A stretch of DNA of 64,000 nucleotides from Ancylobacter novellus DSM 506 (GTDB lineage: Bacteria > Pseudomonadota > Alphaproteobacteria > Rhizobiales > Xanthobacteraceae), in NCBI RefSeq assembly GCF_000092925.1, contig NC_014217.1, forward strand, positions 992,001-1,056,000, read 5' to 3'. The notes beneath the pieces are model-generated. The model saw nothing but the letters and a program-made list of their open reading frames with translations, ran no database searches and had not been told where the DNA came from. Every line of letters begins with the position of its first letter. The stretch's first letter is position 1. A program made the translations under genes and the position numbers. Of this stretch, positions 45,576-53,093 are shown piece by piece.

Positions 45576-46712
45576 ATGACCCAGTACTTTCACAATGCGA
45601 GGATCGTGCTCGCCGACGAGGTGGTGCGCGGCTCGCTTGCCGTCGAGAACGGCGTGGTGGTCGGCATCGACGCCGGTGCGGCCGCTGCGCCGGGCGGGCT
45701 CGACTGTGAGGGCGATTACCTGCTCCCGGGCCTTGTCGACATCCACAGCGACGCGCTTGAGAAGTACATCGCCCCGCGCCCCAACGTGATCTGGCCGCCG
45801 GTCTCGGCGGCGGTGGCGCATGACGCGGCGGTGGTCGGGGTGGGCATCACCACCATTCTCGACGCGGTAGCGCTGGTCGGCGGCAAGAATGGCGACCGGG
45901 CGCAGATCCACCGCCTGATGATCGACGGCCTCGACGAGGCCCGCGACGCGGACGCGCTCGGCGCCGACCATCTGCTGCACATACGCTGCGAGGTGCCGGA
46001 TCAGCAGATCATCGAGCGCTTCGAGACCATACGCGGCCATGAGGCCATCCGCATGATTTCGCTGATGGACCATACCCCCGGTCAGCGCGTCTTCGCCGAT
46101 CTCGGCATGTGGCGCGACTATCGCCGCAAGAGCGACAATATGAGCGAGGCGGCGCTGGACGAGGCGCTGCTGCGCGGGCGCGATGCGCATGAGAAATACG
46201 CCTCCCGCAACCGCGCCGCGCTCGCCGCGCTGGCGGCGGAGGATGACCTTGTCATCGCCACGCATGACGATGCGACGCCGGCCAACATTCATGAGGGGGC
46301 CGGCCTCGGCAGCGCCATCGCCGAGTTCCCGACGACGCTGGAGGCGGCGCGCGCGGCCCGCGAGGGCGGCCTCTCCATCGTCATGGGCGGGCCGAACCTC
46401 GTGCGCGGCGGCTCGCATGTCGGCAACGTTTCGACCGCCGCCTGCGCCGGCGAAGGCCTGCTCGACATCATGTCGTCCGACTACATGCCGGTGAGCCTGC
46501 TGCACGCCGCCTTCCTGCTCACCCGCGAGCCGGTCGGCTACGCGCTGCCGCGCGCGGTGGCGACGGTGAGCGCCAACCCGGCGCGGGCGCTCGGCCTCGA
46601 CGACCGAGGCGTGATCGCCGTCGGCCGGCGGGCCGATCTGGTGCGGGTACACGAAGCAGACGGACTGCCGCTGGTTCGCTCGGTCTGGCGTACGGGCCAG
46701 CGCGTCCACTAG
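45576..46712 (+). CDS. phnM: PhnM, alpha-D-ribose 1-methylphosphonate 5-triphosphate diphosphatase
   Basis: A 378-residue amidohydrolase of the PhnM type: metal motif VDIHSDALEKYIAPRPN near 50, LLHIRCEVPD near 145, LVIATHDDATPANIHEGA near 235, MGGPNLVRGGSHVGN near 272 and LGLDDRGVIAVGRRADLV. PhnM removes pyrophosphate in the C-P lyase pathway. The start at 45576 follows GGGCGGA. No C-P lyase core genes (phnG to phnL) are in this window, so its partners must lie elsewhere or the gene has another role. Confidence 0.93.
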   Translation: MTQYFHNARIVLADEVVRGSLAVENGVVVGIDAGAAAAPGGLDCEGDYLLPGLVDIHSDALEKYIAPRPNVIWPPVSAAVAHDAAVVGVGITTILDAVALVGGKNGDRAQIHRLMIDGLDEARDADALGADHLLHIRCEVPDQQIIERFETIRGHEAIRMISLMDHTPGQRVFADLGMWRDYRRKSDNMSEAALDEALLRGRDAHEKYASRNRAALAALAAEDDLVIATHDDATPANIHEGAGLGSAIAEFPTTLEAARAAREGGLSIVMGGPNLVRGGSHVGNVSTAACAGEGLLDIMSSDYMPVSLLHAAFLLTREPVGYALPRAVATVSANPARALGLDDRGVIAVGRRADLVRVHEADGLPLVRSVWRTGQRVH

Positions 46713-46810
46713 CTCATGTGCAGATAATCGCGTCGCAATTCTTCCGGCAGCCTTGAGCCGCGCCGGTCATTTCTTTCGATAACGCTGATACAGCAAATGG
46801 AAGGTTCGAC

Positions 46811-47683
46811 ATGATACGCAAAACCTTGGCTGTCCTGGCCATGGCCGCCTGTTTCGCGGCCCCGGCCTTCGCCGAAACCTACAAGCTCGCCGTTACCGAC
46901 GTGGAGGGCATGGAGCGGCTGCAGACCGACTGGGGTCCGTTCAAGGCGCAACTGGAGAAGGCCACCGGCGACACCTTCGAGTTCTTCCCGGTAGCGAGCC
47001 GCACCGCCGCTGCCGAGGCGCTCAAGGCCAAGCGCGTCGACTTCGTCATCACCGGCCCGGCCGAATATGTCGTCATCAACAAGCTGACCAACGCCAAGGC
47101 CATCATCGGCCTGAGCCGCCCGGACTATTTCTGCGCCATCGTGGTGAAGGCCGATTCCGGCATCACCGCGCCGGTGCAGCTCAAGGGCAAGAAGGTCGGC
47201 ATGGACGACATCGGCTCGACCTCGGGCCATCTGTGCCCCTCGCAGCTTCTCGCCGACTACGGCGTCTCGGTCACCAAGGACCTCGGCGGCATCACCCACA
47301 CCTCGCGCCAGGTCGCCCATGAGGCGCTGAAGCGCGGCGACGTCGCCGCCATCGGCGTCAACTACAACAGCTGGCTGTCGGTGCGGAACAAGGACAAGAG
47401 CGTGCCGGCCGGCTCGTTCCGCGTCATCGCCCGCTCCGGCGACCTGCCGAACGACATGATCGTCGTCGGCGCCCATGTCGATCAGGAAGTCGCCGAGGCG
47501 CTGGTCGCCGCCATGATCAAGAACAAGGCGCAGATCATCGACGGCATCCTCTCGGCCGGCGATGAGCAGGAGAAGTACCGCGGCATGGACCTCGTGGCGC
47601 TGAAGGACAGCGACTACGACCGCGTGCGCGCCATGTACGTCACCATCGGCTACCCGCAGTTCGGCGAGTTCATCGGCAAATGA
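46811..47683 (+). CDS. phnD: PhnD, phosphonate/phosphite-binding periplasmic protein
   Basis: A 290-residue ABC substrate-binding protein with a Sec signal (TLAVLAMAACFAAPAFA). The PhnD pattern is visible: GMERLQTDWGPFKAQLEKATG, ALKAKRVDFVITGPAEYVV, the binding-loop region KVGMDDIGSTSGHLCPS and VGVNYNSWL-type segment. It delivers phosphonates or related phosphorus oxyanions to PhnC/PhnE. GGAAGGTTCGAC precedes the ATG; a 98-base gap to phnM may carry a promoter. Confidence 0.93.
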   Translation: MIRKTLAVLAMAACFAAPAFAETYKLAVTDVEGMERLQTDWGPFKAQLEKATGDTFEFFPVASRTAAAEALKAKRVDFVITGPAEYVVINKLTNAKAIIGLSRPDYFCAIVVKADSGITAPVQLKGKKVGMDDIGSTSGHLCPSQLLADYGVSVTKDLGGITHTSRQVAHEALKRGDVAAIGVNYNSWLSVRNKDKSVPAGSFRVIARSGDLPNDMIVVGAHVDQEVAEALVAAMIKNKAQIIDGILSAGDEQEKYRGMDLVALKDSDYDRVRAMYVTIGYPQFGEFIGK

Positions 47684-48480
47684 CGCTCACCCTGGCGCAC
47701 GGCGTCGAGACGCCGAAACTGGCAGCACGCAGCACTGCGGAAGGCCAGATCAGCGTGCGGGATCTCGCCGTGCGCCACGGTTCGAACCCGGTGGTGTTCT
47801 CCGGGGTCAGCTTCCACATCGAGCGCGGCGAGACCGTCGCGCTCATCGGTGCCAACGGCGCCGGCAAGTCCACCCTGCTCAAATGCTGCCTCGGCCTGAT
47901 GGCGCCCGCCAATGGGGAGGTGCGCATGTCCGGCCAGCCGATCGGCGGCCTCGGCACCGGCGCGCTGCGCCGCCTGCGCGGCACGGTCGGCTTCGTGGCG
48001 CAGAGGCATAATCTCGTGGTGCGTCTCTCGGTGCTGTCCAACGTCCTGCACGGCACGCTCGCCGCCAACCCCGGCCCCGGCGCCTGGCTGCACGCGCTGG
48101 CATCGAGCACGCAGCGCGAGCGCGCCATGGAGGCGCTGGAACGTGTCGGCCTCGCGCATCTGGCGCTGAAGCGTGCTGACCAGCTTTCCGGCGGCCAGTC
48201 GCAGCGCGTCGCCATCGCCCGCGCTCTGGTCGGCGGGCCGCGCTTTATCTTCGCCGACGAGCCGGCCGCCAGCCTCGATCCCGCGGCCGGCGAGGAGGTG
48301 ATGCAGGTGTTCATGCGGGTTGCCCGCGATACCCGCACCACGCTCGTCTTCACCACCCACAATCTCGACCATGCGCTCACCTATGCCGAGCGTGTGCTGG
48401 GGCTCTATGAGCGGCGCCTCGCCCTCGACGCCCCGGCGGTCAGCCTGCAGACCGGAGGCTTGCGTGACCTCTACAACTGA
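47680..48480 (+). CDS. phnC: PhnC, phosphonate ABC transporter ATPase
   Basis: A 266-residue ABC ATPase: Walker A GANGAGKST near residue 55, signature LSGGQSQRVAIARAL near 170, Walker B FIFADEPAASLDPAA and the switch His in FTTHNLDHAL. It powers the phosphonate importer with PhnE and PhnD. The start overlaps the phnD stop by four bases, and the end overlaps phnE. Confidence 0.93.
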   Translation: MTLTLAHGVETPKLAARSTAEGQISVRDLAVRHGSNPVVFSGVSFHIERGETVALIGANGAGKSTLLKCCLGLMAPANGEVRMSGQPIGGLGTGALRRLRGTVGFVAQRHNLVVRLSVLSNVLHGTLAANPGPGAWLHALASSTQRERAMEALERVGLAHLALKRADQLSGGQSQRVAIARALVGGPRFIFADEPAASLDPAAGEEVMQVFMRVARDTRTTLVFTTHNLDHALTYAERVLGLYERRLALDAPAVSLQTGGLRDLYN

Positions 48481-49282
48481 CGCCGCCTCGCGGGGCGGCC
48501 GCCCGCTGCCGCCACGCTTCGTCCGGCCCTCCATCACCACCTTCCTCGGCTATCTCATCGGCCTCGCCGTGCTGGTGTGGTCGATCCAAGGTTCGGGTTG
48601 GTCGATGACGGCGATGCTCGACGGCGTGCCGGCGCTGATGGACTTCCTCTCCCGTGCCTGGCCGCCGAGCCTGACCCGCATCGACACGCTGTCGCAGGCG
48701 CTGGTGCAGACCTTTCAGATGGCCATCGTCGGCACCGTGGCGGGCGTCGTCCTCTCCGTGCCGCTGGCGATCCTCGCCGCGCGCGGACTGCTGGCGGGGC
48801 GCATCGTCAACGGACTGGCGCGAGCGGTGATCGCCTTCTTCCGCACCGTGCCGGACCTCGTCTGGGCGCTGATCTTCGTCATCGCGGTCGGCCTCGGCCC
48901 CTTCGCCGGCACGCTCGCCATCGCGGTCGACACTGCCGGCTTCTGCGGCCGCTTCTTTGCCGAGGCGATGGAGGACACCGACAAGGGCCCGGTGGAATCG
49001 CTGCGCGCGCAGGGCGTGCGCCGGCTCGACACCATCTTCTGCGCGGTGATCCCCGCCGCCATGCCGGCCTTCATCACCACCACTTTGTTCGCGCTGGAGA
49101 AGTCGACCCGTTCCTCGGTGATCCTCGGCCTGGTCGGTGCCGGCGGCATCGGCCTGGAGCTGAAGGTGGCGATGGACATGTTCGACTACCCGACCGCGGC
49201 GACCGTCATCCTGATGGTGTTCGGGCTGGTGATGCTGGTCGAGCAGGCCGGCTCCTGGGCGCGCGGGCGGATCATCGGCTGA
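48464..49282 (+). CDS. phnE: PhnE, phosphonate ABC transporter permease
   Basis: A 272-residue membrane permease with about six hydrophobic helices and the EAA loop ESLRAQGVRRLDTIFCAVIPAAMPAF near residue 180. LVQTFQMAIVGTVAGVVLSVPLAI and RTVPDLVWALIF are typical of PhnE. The GTG at 48464 is 17 bases inside the end of phnC with GGAGG upstream, which explains the overlap. It completes the phnDCE importer. Confidence 0.93.
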   Translation: MTSTTDAASRGGRPLPPRFVRPSITTFLGYLIGLAVLVWSIQGSGWSMTAMLDGVPALMDFLSRAWPPSLTRIDTLSQALVQTFQMAIVGTVAGVVLSVPLAILAARGLLAGRIVNGLARAVIAFFRTVPDLVWALIFVIAVGLGPFAGTLAIAVDTAGFCGRFFAEAMEDTDKGPVESLRAQGVRRLDTIFCAVIPAAMPAFITTTLFALEKSTRSSVILGLVGAGGIGLELKVAMDMFDYPTAATVILMVFGLVMLVEQAGSWARGRIIG

Positions 49283-49310
49283 ATTTTTTCTGGAAGCTCA
49301 AGGTGCTGAA

Positions 49311-49994
49311 ATGAGAACGGATACCGCGCATATCGCCTGGAATTCCCGCTGGTCGACCGAGGACGGCCGTGCCGACTGGCTCGCCGCCGAGCCCGAGGTC
49401 GTCGCGCTGAGCGAGACCATCCGCGCGGGCGGCGAGGAAGTGCGGGCGCTCGACCTCGGCTGCGGCGTCGGCCGCCACGCGCTGCACTTCGCCCGCGTCG
49501 GCTTCGAGGCCCACGCCATCGACATGGCCGAGGCCGGCGTCGAGCAGGTGCGCCAGTCGGCGGCCGCGATGGGCGTGACGGTGGAGGCGTCGGTGGCGCC
49601 GATGACCGCGCTGCCCTTCCCGGACGGGCATTTCGACTATGTGCTGTCGTTCAACGTGATCTATCACGGCGACGGCGAGATCGTGCGTGCCGCCATCGCC
49701 GAGATCCGCCGCGTGCTCAAGCCCGGCGGCTATTTCCAGGGCACCATGCTCTCCAAGCGCAACGTCAATTACGGCGTCGGCGAGGAAGTGGCGCCGAACA
49801 CCTTCGTGCGTGAGAACCCGCCGGCCGAGGCGGGCGACGAGGGCGTGGCGAGCGACAAGGACCACCCGCACTTCTACTGCAACGCCAACGAGCTGACCGA
49901 GCTGTTCGAGGGCTTCGAGCTCTACCGGCTCGAAGACCGCCAGCAGAAGCCGGGCGGCTGGCACTGGCACTTCACCGCCGAACGGCTGGGCTGA
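49311..49994 (+). CDS. Class I SAM-dependent methyltransferase at the end of the phn operon
   Basis: A 227-residue methyltransferase: SAM loop ALDLGCGVGRHALHFARVG near residue 47, ID-type acidic residue in AHAIDMAE, LPFPDGHFDYVLSFNVIYHGD, and RRVLKPGGYFQGTML. It resembles TehB/UbiE-type small-molecule methyltransferases. It begins 28 bases after phnE, so it is probably co-transcribed with the transporter. No phosphonate-specific methylation is established for such proteins, so its substrate remains open. Confidence 0.82.
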   Translation: MRTDTAHIAWNSRWSTEDGRADWLAAEPEVVALSETIRAGGEEVRALDLGCGVGRHALHFARVGFEAHAIDMAEAGVEQVRQSAAAMGVTVEASVAPMTALPFPDGHFDYVLSFNVIYHGDGEIVRAAIAEIRRVLKPGGYFQGTMLSKRNVNYGVGEEVAPNTFVRENPPAEAGDEGVASDKDHPHFYCNANELTELFEGFELYRLEDRQQKPGGWHWHFTAERLG

Positions 49995-50036
49995 AGCGCC
50001 GGGGTCTGAACGGGTATCCCTCTTCCGCCATCCCCC

Positions 50037-50105
50037 GGGCCTGACCCGGCGATTCACGACTTCCGTTGGCTTGGCCTCGGCAAGTCGTGGATTCCGGGCC
50101 AAGCC
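50037..50105. repeat. Intergenic imperfect hairpin repeat (REP-like)
   Basis: A long imperfect inverted repeat in the gap between convergent genes. The inner arms are CACGACTT (50055-50062) and AAGTCGTG (50082-50089), and the outer arms GGGCCTGACCCGG and CCGGGCCAAGCCC extend it. The style of GGGCxTGACCCGG plus GATTCA recalls dispersed extragenic repeats of rhizobia-like genomes. Other copies were not found in this window. Confidence 0.55.
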
Positions 50106-50121
50106 CGCTCCTCCACTTGTT

Positions 50122-50151
50122 CCGACACTCGCGAGAGCGCGAACGTGTCGG
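50122..50151. terminator. Hairpin between the phn and thiocyanate-type operons
   Basis: A stem CCGACAC (50122-50128) / GTGTCGG (50145-50151) with a partly paired, G+C-rich interior. It follows the intergenic repeat and may terminate either convergent transcript. There is no U-tract. Confidence 0.35.
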
Positions 50152-50316
50152 CGGGTGATCAGGCGATCGTTTTTCGCGACGAGATGAGGTTCCCCCGGTC
50201 TGGGGCGATTATCAAACCGAGCTGTCCTGCAGAAGGTAAGTACGAGAGCGCGCAACATTCCCGGCTCGTCGTGGGTCCGGCTCCCTCCTCGTGTCCGCTG
50301 TCACCGGCACGGCGCC

Positions 50317-51168
50317 TCAGTGCGGTGGCATGGGGATGAAGACCGGGGGCGTACCGGGGAATCTGGAGCGGCGCATGATCTCGGCGTCGTCCGCCGTTCG
50401 TGGCTTCAGATAGAAATAGAACCGGTTGGCCCGCTCGACGATGTCGTCGGATGGGGTGCTGCTCTGGCTGATGAGCATGTCGGACTGCACCTGCACATGC
50501 ATATAGCCCGGGATGAGTTCGCTCCAATCATCGAGGTCGGCCTCGAAGAGCACCGAATAATCGGAAGCGCCGTCCAGCCGGACCACGCCCCAGGAGGTGC
50601 CCGCCGGCGCCTGTGCCGGGACCTCCTGCCATGTAAGCCCGGTCTGGATGAACACCCGCGGTTGGCTGAGCATGACGTAGAGCGCCGCATCCGGGCGCGT
50701 ATTCTGCATTCGCAGCGTCGCCCGGTACTTCGTGCCGTCCGGCTCATAGCCGACGCGCACGAGTTCGACGAACAGGCCGCCAAAGGCCCTGCTCGACAGC
50801 TGTTGCGCCGCCGCCTGCCGGGCCTCTGCCGCGCGGCGTTGATACCAGCCGATAGCGAAATCCACGAGGAAGCCGAGGCCGATGAGCAGGACCAGGATCT
50901 GCAGGGGCCGATAGTCGAGCCAGCGCGACACTCCGTGGCCACGGCTCGGTCGCGCGCTGACCGCGCGGGTCGAGCGCGGCGCGGCATCGATCCGCCGGCG
51001 CAATTCCCCGGTCCTGTCGGCCTGCGGATCGATGCCCCCGGAGGGGGCGCGGATCGGTGTGCTGTCCTCGCCTTCCAGCGCCAGCACCGTCTCCCACAGG
51101 CTGACGATCAGCGCGTCCTTTTCCGCCGGGTCGAGCCGAGAAAGATCGGGCAGGCCGGGGCGCTTCAT
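50317..51168 (-). CDS. Single-pass membrane protein of the ABC/thiocyanate-type operon
   Basis: A 283-residue protein with a soluble N-terminal part (about 85 residues, charged), one strong transmembrane helix (LQILVLLIGLGFLVDFAIGWY near 88-110) and a periplasmic domain of about 170 residues that looks like an Ig- or DUF-type sandwich. The start overlaps the LolD-like gene by four bases. The opening LDPAEKDALIVSLWETVLALE resembles the IS66 transposase N-terminus, but no other part does. It is the last gene of the leftward operon; the function is unknown but probably tied to the ABC pair. Confidence 0.65.
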   Translation of the reverse strand: MKRPGLPDLSRLDPAEKDALIVSLWETVLALEGEDSTPIRAPSGGIDPQADRTGELRRRIDAAPRSTRAVSARPSRGHGVSRWLDYRPLQILVLLIGLGFLVDFAIGWYQRRAAEARQAAAQQLSSRAFGGLFVELVRVGYEPDGTKYRATLRMQNTRPDAALYVMLSQPRVFIQTGLTWQEVPAQAPAGTSWGVVRLDGASDYSVLFEADLDDWSELIPGYMHVQVQSDMLISQSSTPSDDIVERANRFYFYLKPRTADDAEIMRRSRFPGTPPVFIPMPPH

Positions 51169-51833
51169 GGCGCGAGCGTTCCGTCGAGCATTTGGAAGAC
51201 CGGCTCCGCCTCGGCCGCGAGCGCCAAGCTGTGGGTGACCAGCAGCAGCGTGGTGCCACGGCGGCGGTTCAGGTCGAGGAGCAGCGCCATGATCTCGCGC
51301 TCGCTGCGCTCGTCGAGGTCCGATGTCGGCTCGTCGGCGAGCAGCAGCTTTGGCGCGTTCATCAGCGCGCGCGCAATCGCCACGCGCCGCTGCTCGCCGG
51401 AAGAGAGCTCGGAAGGCAGCGCATCGAAATGATTGTCCAGGCCGACATCGGCGAGCAACCCGGCCGCCGCATCCAGGATGTCGCCCTGCCTACGCACCCC
51501 GGCCAGGCGGGCGGGCAGTGCGACATTCTCGATGGCGTTGAGACTCGGCAGCAGGCTCGCGAACTGGAAGACGTAGCCGACCTGCGCACTGCGGAAGGCC
51601 GCAAGAGCTGAGTCCGAAAGCGCCCAGATGTCGGTGCCGTCGATCAGCACCTGGCCGGCGGTCGGCCGGCTCAGTCCGCCGATCATGGCGAGCAGCGAGG
51701 ACTTGCCTGAACCGGACCTGCCGACCAGCGCGGCGTAGCGGCCGCTGCCGACGTCGAGATCGATGCCGCGTATAGCGTCGACCGATCCGCGATCGGTCTC
51801 GTAACGCTTCATCAGGCCCCGGCAAGCGAGCAT
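51165..51833 (-). CDS. LolD/MacB-type ABC ATPase
   Basis: A 222-residue ABC ATPase with Walker A GRSGSGKSS near 41, Q-loop QFASLLPSLNAIENV, a variant signature LSSGEQRRVAIARAL (usual LSGGQ), Walker B LLLADEPTSDLDE and HSLALAAEAE after it. This belongs to the LolD/MacB/FtsE group that works with FtsX-fold permeases. The ATG at 51833 lies 2 bases after the permease stop. Its partner is the FtsX protein next door. Confidence 0.88.
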   Translation of the reverse strand: MLACRGLMKRYETDRGSVDAIRGIDLDVGSGRYAALVGRSGSGKSSLLAMIGGLSRPTAGQVLIDGTDIWALSDSALAAFRSAQVGYVFQFASLLPSLNAIENVALPARLAGVRRQGDILDAAAGLLADVGLDNHFDALPSELSSGEQRRVAIARALMNAPKLLLADEPTSDLDERSEREIMALLLDLNRRRGTTLLLVTHSLALAAEAEPVFQMLDGTLAP

Positions 51834-51835
51834 CT

Positions 51836-53068
51836 TCAGCCTTCTTTCCGGATGAGGTCGTAAGTCTCGCTGCGTCCGAGGCGCCAGGCCGGTACCCATG
51901 CGCCGACCACGCCGACGAGCGCGGCGCCGGATACGCACAGCGCAGCGATCAGGATGGTGGTCGGGCCGTCGAGCCAGAGAAAGGGAATACCCATCTCGCC
52001 GAGATGATGGACCAGCATGCGCTCGAACATCCTCAACAGCAGCACGCCGAAAAGGACGCCGATCACCGCGCCGCCCGCGGTCGCGATGGTCGCCTCGATG
52101 ATCGCCATGCCGACGATCTGGCCAATGCCGGCGCCGATCGCCTTCAGCAGGCCGAGTTCCCGGCGGCGCTCGGCCATGATGGCGGAGAACAGCACGCCGA
52201 CCATCACGGCGGTGCCGACCGATAATAGTCCGACGAGCACGACCAGTCCGCCGAGCAGCGCGACCAGTCCCTGCCGGATGCCAGTCATCAGCGAGCCGCC
52301 GGTGACCACCTTGACGCCGGGAACGCGCGACAGCAGCGCGAAGCGCGCCTGCAACTCGGTGGCCCCCGGTGCCATCTCGATCAGGAAGCCGGAAACCCTG
52401 TCCGGTTCCAGCATCCGCGGAACCGCCCCGGCGCGCTGGCGTACCGCCGGCGCAAGCGCGACGAGGGCTTCTGATTGCATGAACACGCCGCGCTCCTGCG
52501 TGCCCGACCCGGTGCGGGCGAGCTTGCCGTAGACACGGAAGGGCTGGCCGAAGAGGACCAACTGTGAGCCGAGAGGCAGGTCCCGCGCCGCACCGACGAT
52601 GACGTCGCTGGGCTGCATCGTGCCGGAGAGCCGCTCGGAGAGCCAGGGCTGCACGGTGAAATCGGTCCGCGGATCGAACCCGATCAGGTCCACCAGCTCA
52701 TCATTGCCGCCGAAGCCGGATTGGTCGGTCCGTAGCACGCGCTGCGCGGCCACTTTCGACATGCCGCCGATGCCGGCGCCGGAAATGGCGTCGGCCGGCA
52801 GCGTCTGGTCGGTCGGCTCGACGGTAAGCAGGGCGTTGCTGATGTTGGTGAGCGTGCTCTCGCTGACCACCATGAGATCGGCCCCCATACGGCTAAGGCC
52901 GACCTCCATGCTGGAGACCACGCTACGCATCACGACGATGCCGGCAAAGGTGACGGCGCTGCTGATCGCGATCGCAGCGATCAGCATGCAGGTGCGGGTC
53001 TGCCGGCGGCCGAGATTTTTGGCCGCCAGCTCGAGCAGCAGCCAGCGTGACGAGGCGAACGGCTTCAT
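51836..53068 (-). CDS. FtsX/MacB-like ABC permease
   Basis: A 410-residue permease with an N-terminal helix (TRTCMLIAAIAISSAVTFAGIVVM), a large periplasmic MacB-PCD-like domain (residues about 50-265) and three C-terminal helices (GLLSVGTAVMVGVLFSAIM, VGMAIIEATIATAGGAVIGVLFGV, ILIAALCVSGAALVGVVGA). This type carries out mechanotransmission or lipoprotein release rather than import. In this operon it may serve maturation or copper or sulfur handling for the exported propeller enzyme; that is inference. Confidence 0.87.
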   Translation of the reverse strand: MKPFASSRWLLLELAAKNLGRRQTRTCMLIAAIAISSAVTFAGIVVMRSVVSSMEVGLSRMGADLMVVSESTLTNISNALLTVEPTDQTLPADAISGAGIGGMSKVAAQRVLRTDQSGFGGNDELVDLIGFDPRTDFTVQPWLSERLSGTMQPSDVIVGAARDLPLGSQLVLFGQPFRVYGKLARTGSGTQERGVFMQSEALVALAPAVRQRAGAVPRMLEPDRVSGFLIEMAPGATELQARFALLSRVPGVKVVTGGSLMTGIRQGLVALLGGLVVLVGLLSVGTAVMVGVLFSAIMAERRRELGLLKAIGAGIGQIVGMAIIEATIATAGGAVIGVLFGVLLLRMFERMLVHHLGEMGIPFLWLDGPTTILIAALCVSGAALVGVVGAWVPAWRLGRSETYDLIRKEG

Positions 53069-53093
53069 CGGGCGGCGCGTCCCCCGCCGCCAG

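Larger units (their letters stand above)
49995..50316. other. Intergenic region between convergent methyltransferase and membrane-protein genes
   Basis: About 320 bases with no gene. It contains the REP-like hairpin repeat and a second hairpin, listed separately. The remaining 160 bases show nothing recognisable. Confidence 0.5.

Noticed and set aside
46713..46810. Possible Pho box in the phnM-phnD gap
   Set aside because: No pair of CTGTCAT-like direct repeats with the correct spacing is present.
50317..51168. N-terminus resembling IS66 transposase
   Set aside because: Only about 20 residues (LDPAEKDALIVSLWETVLAL) are similar; the rest is a membrane protein, and no other transposon gene or terminal repeats are nearby.
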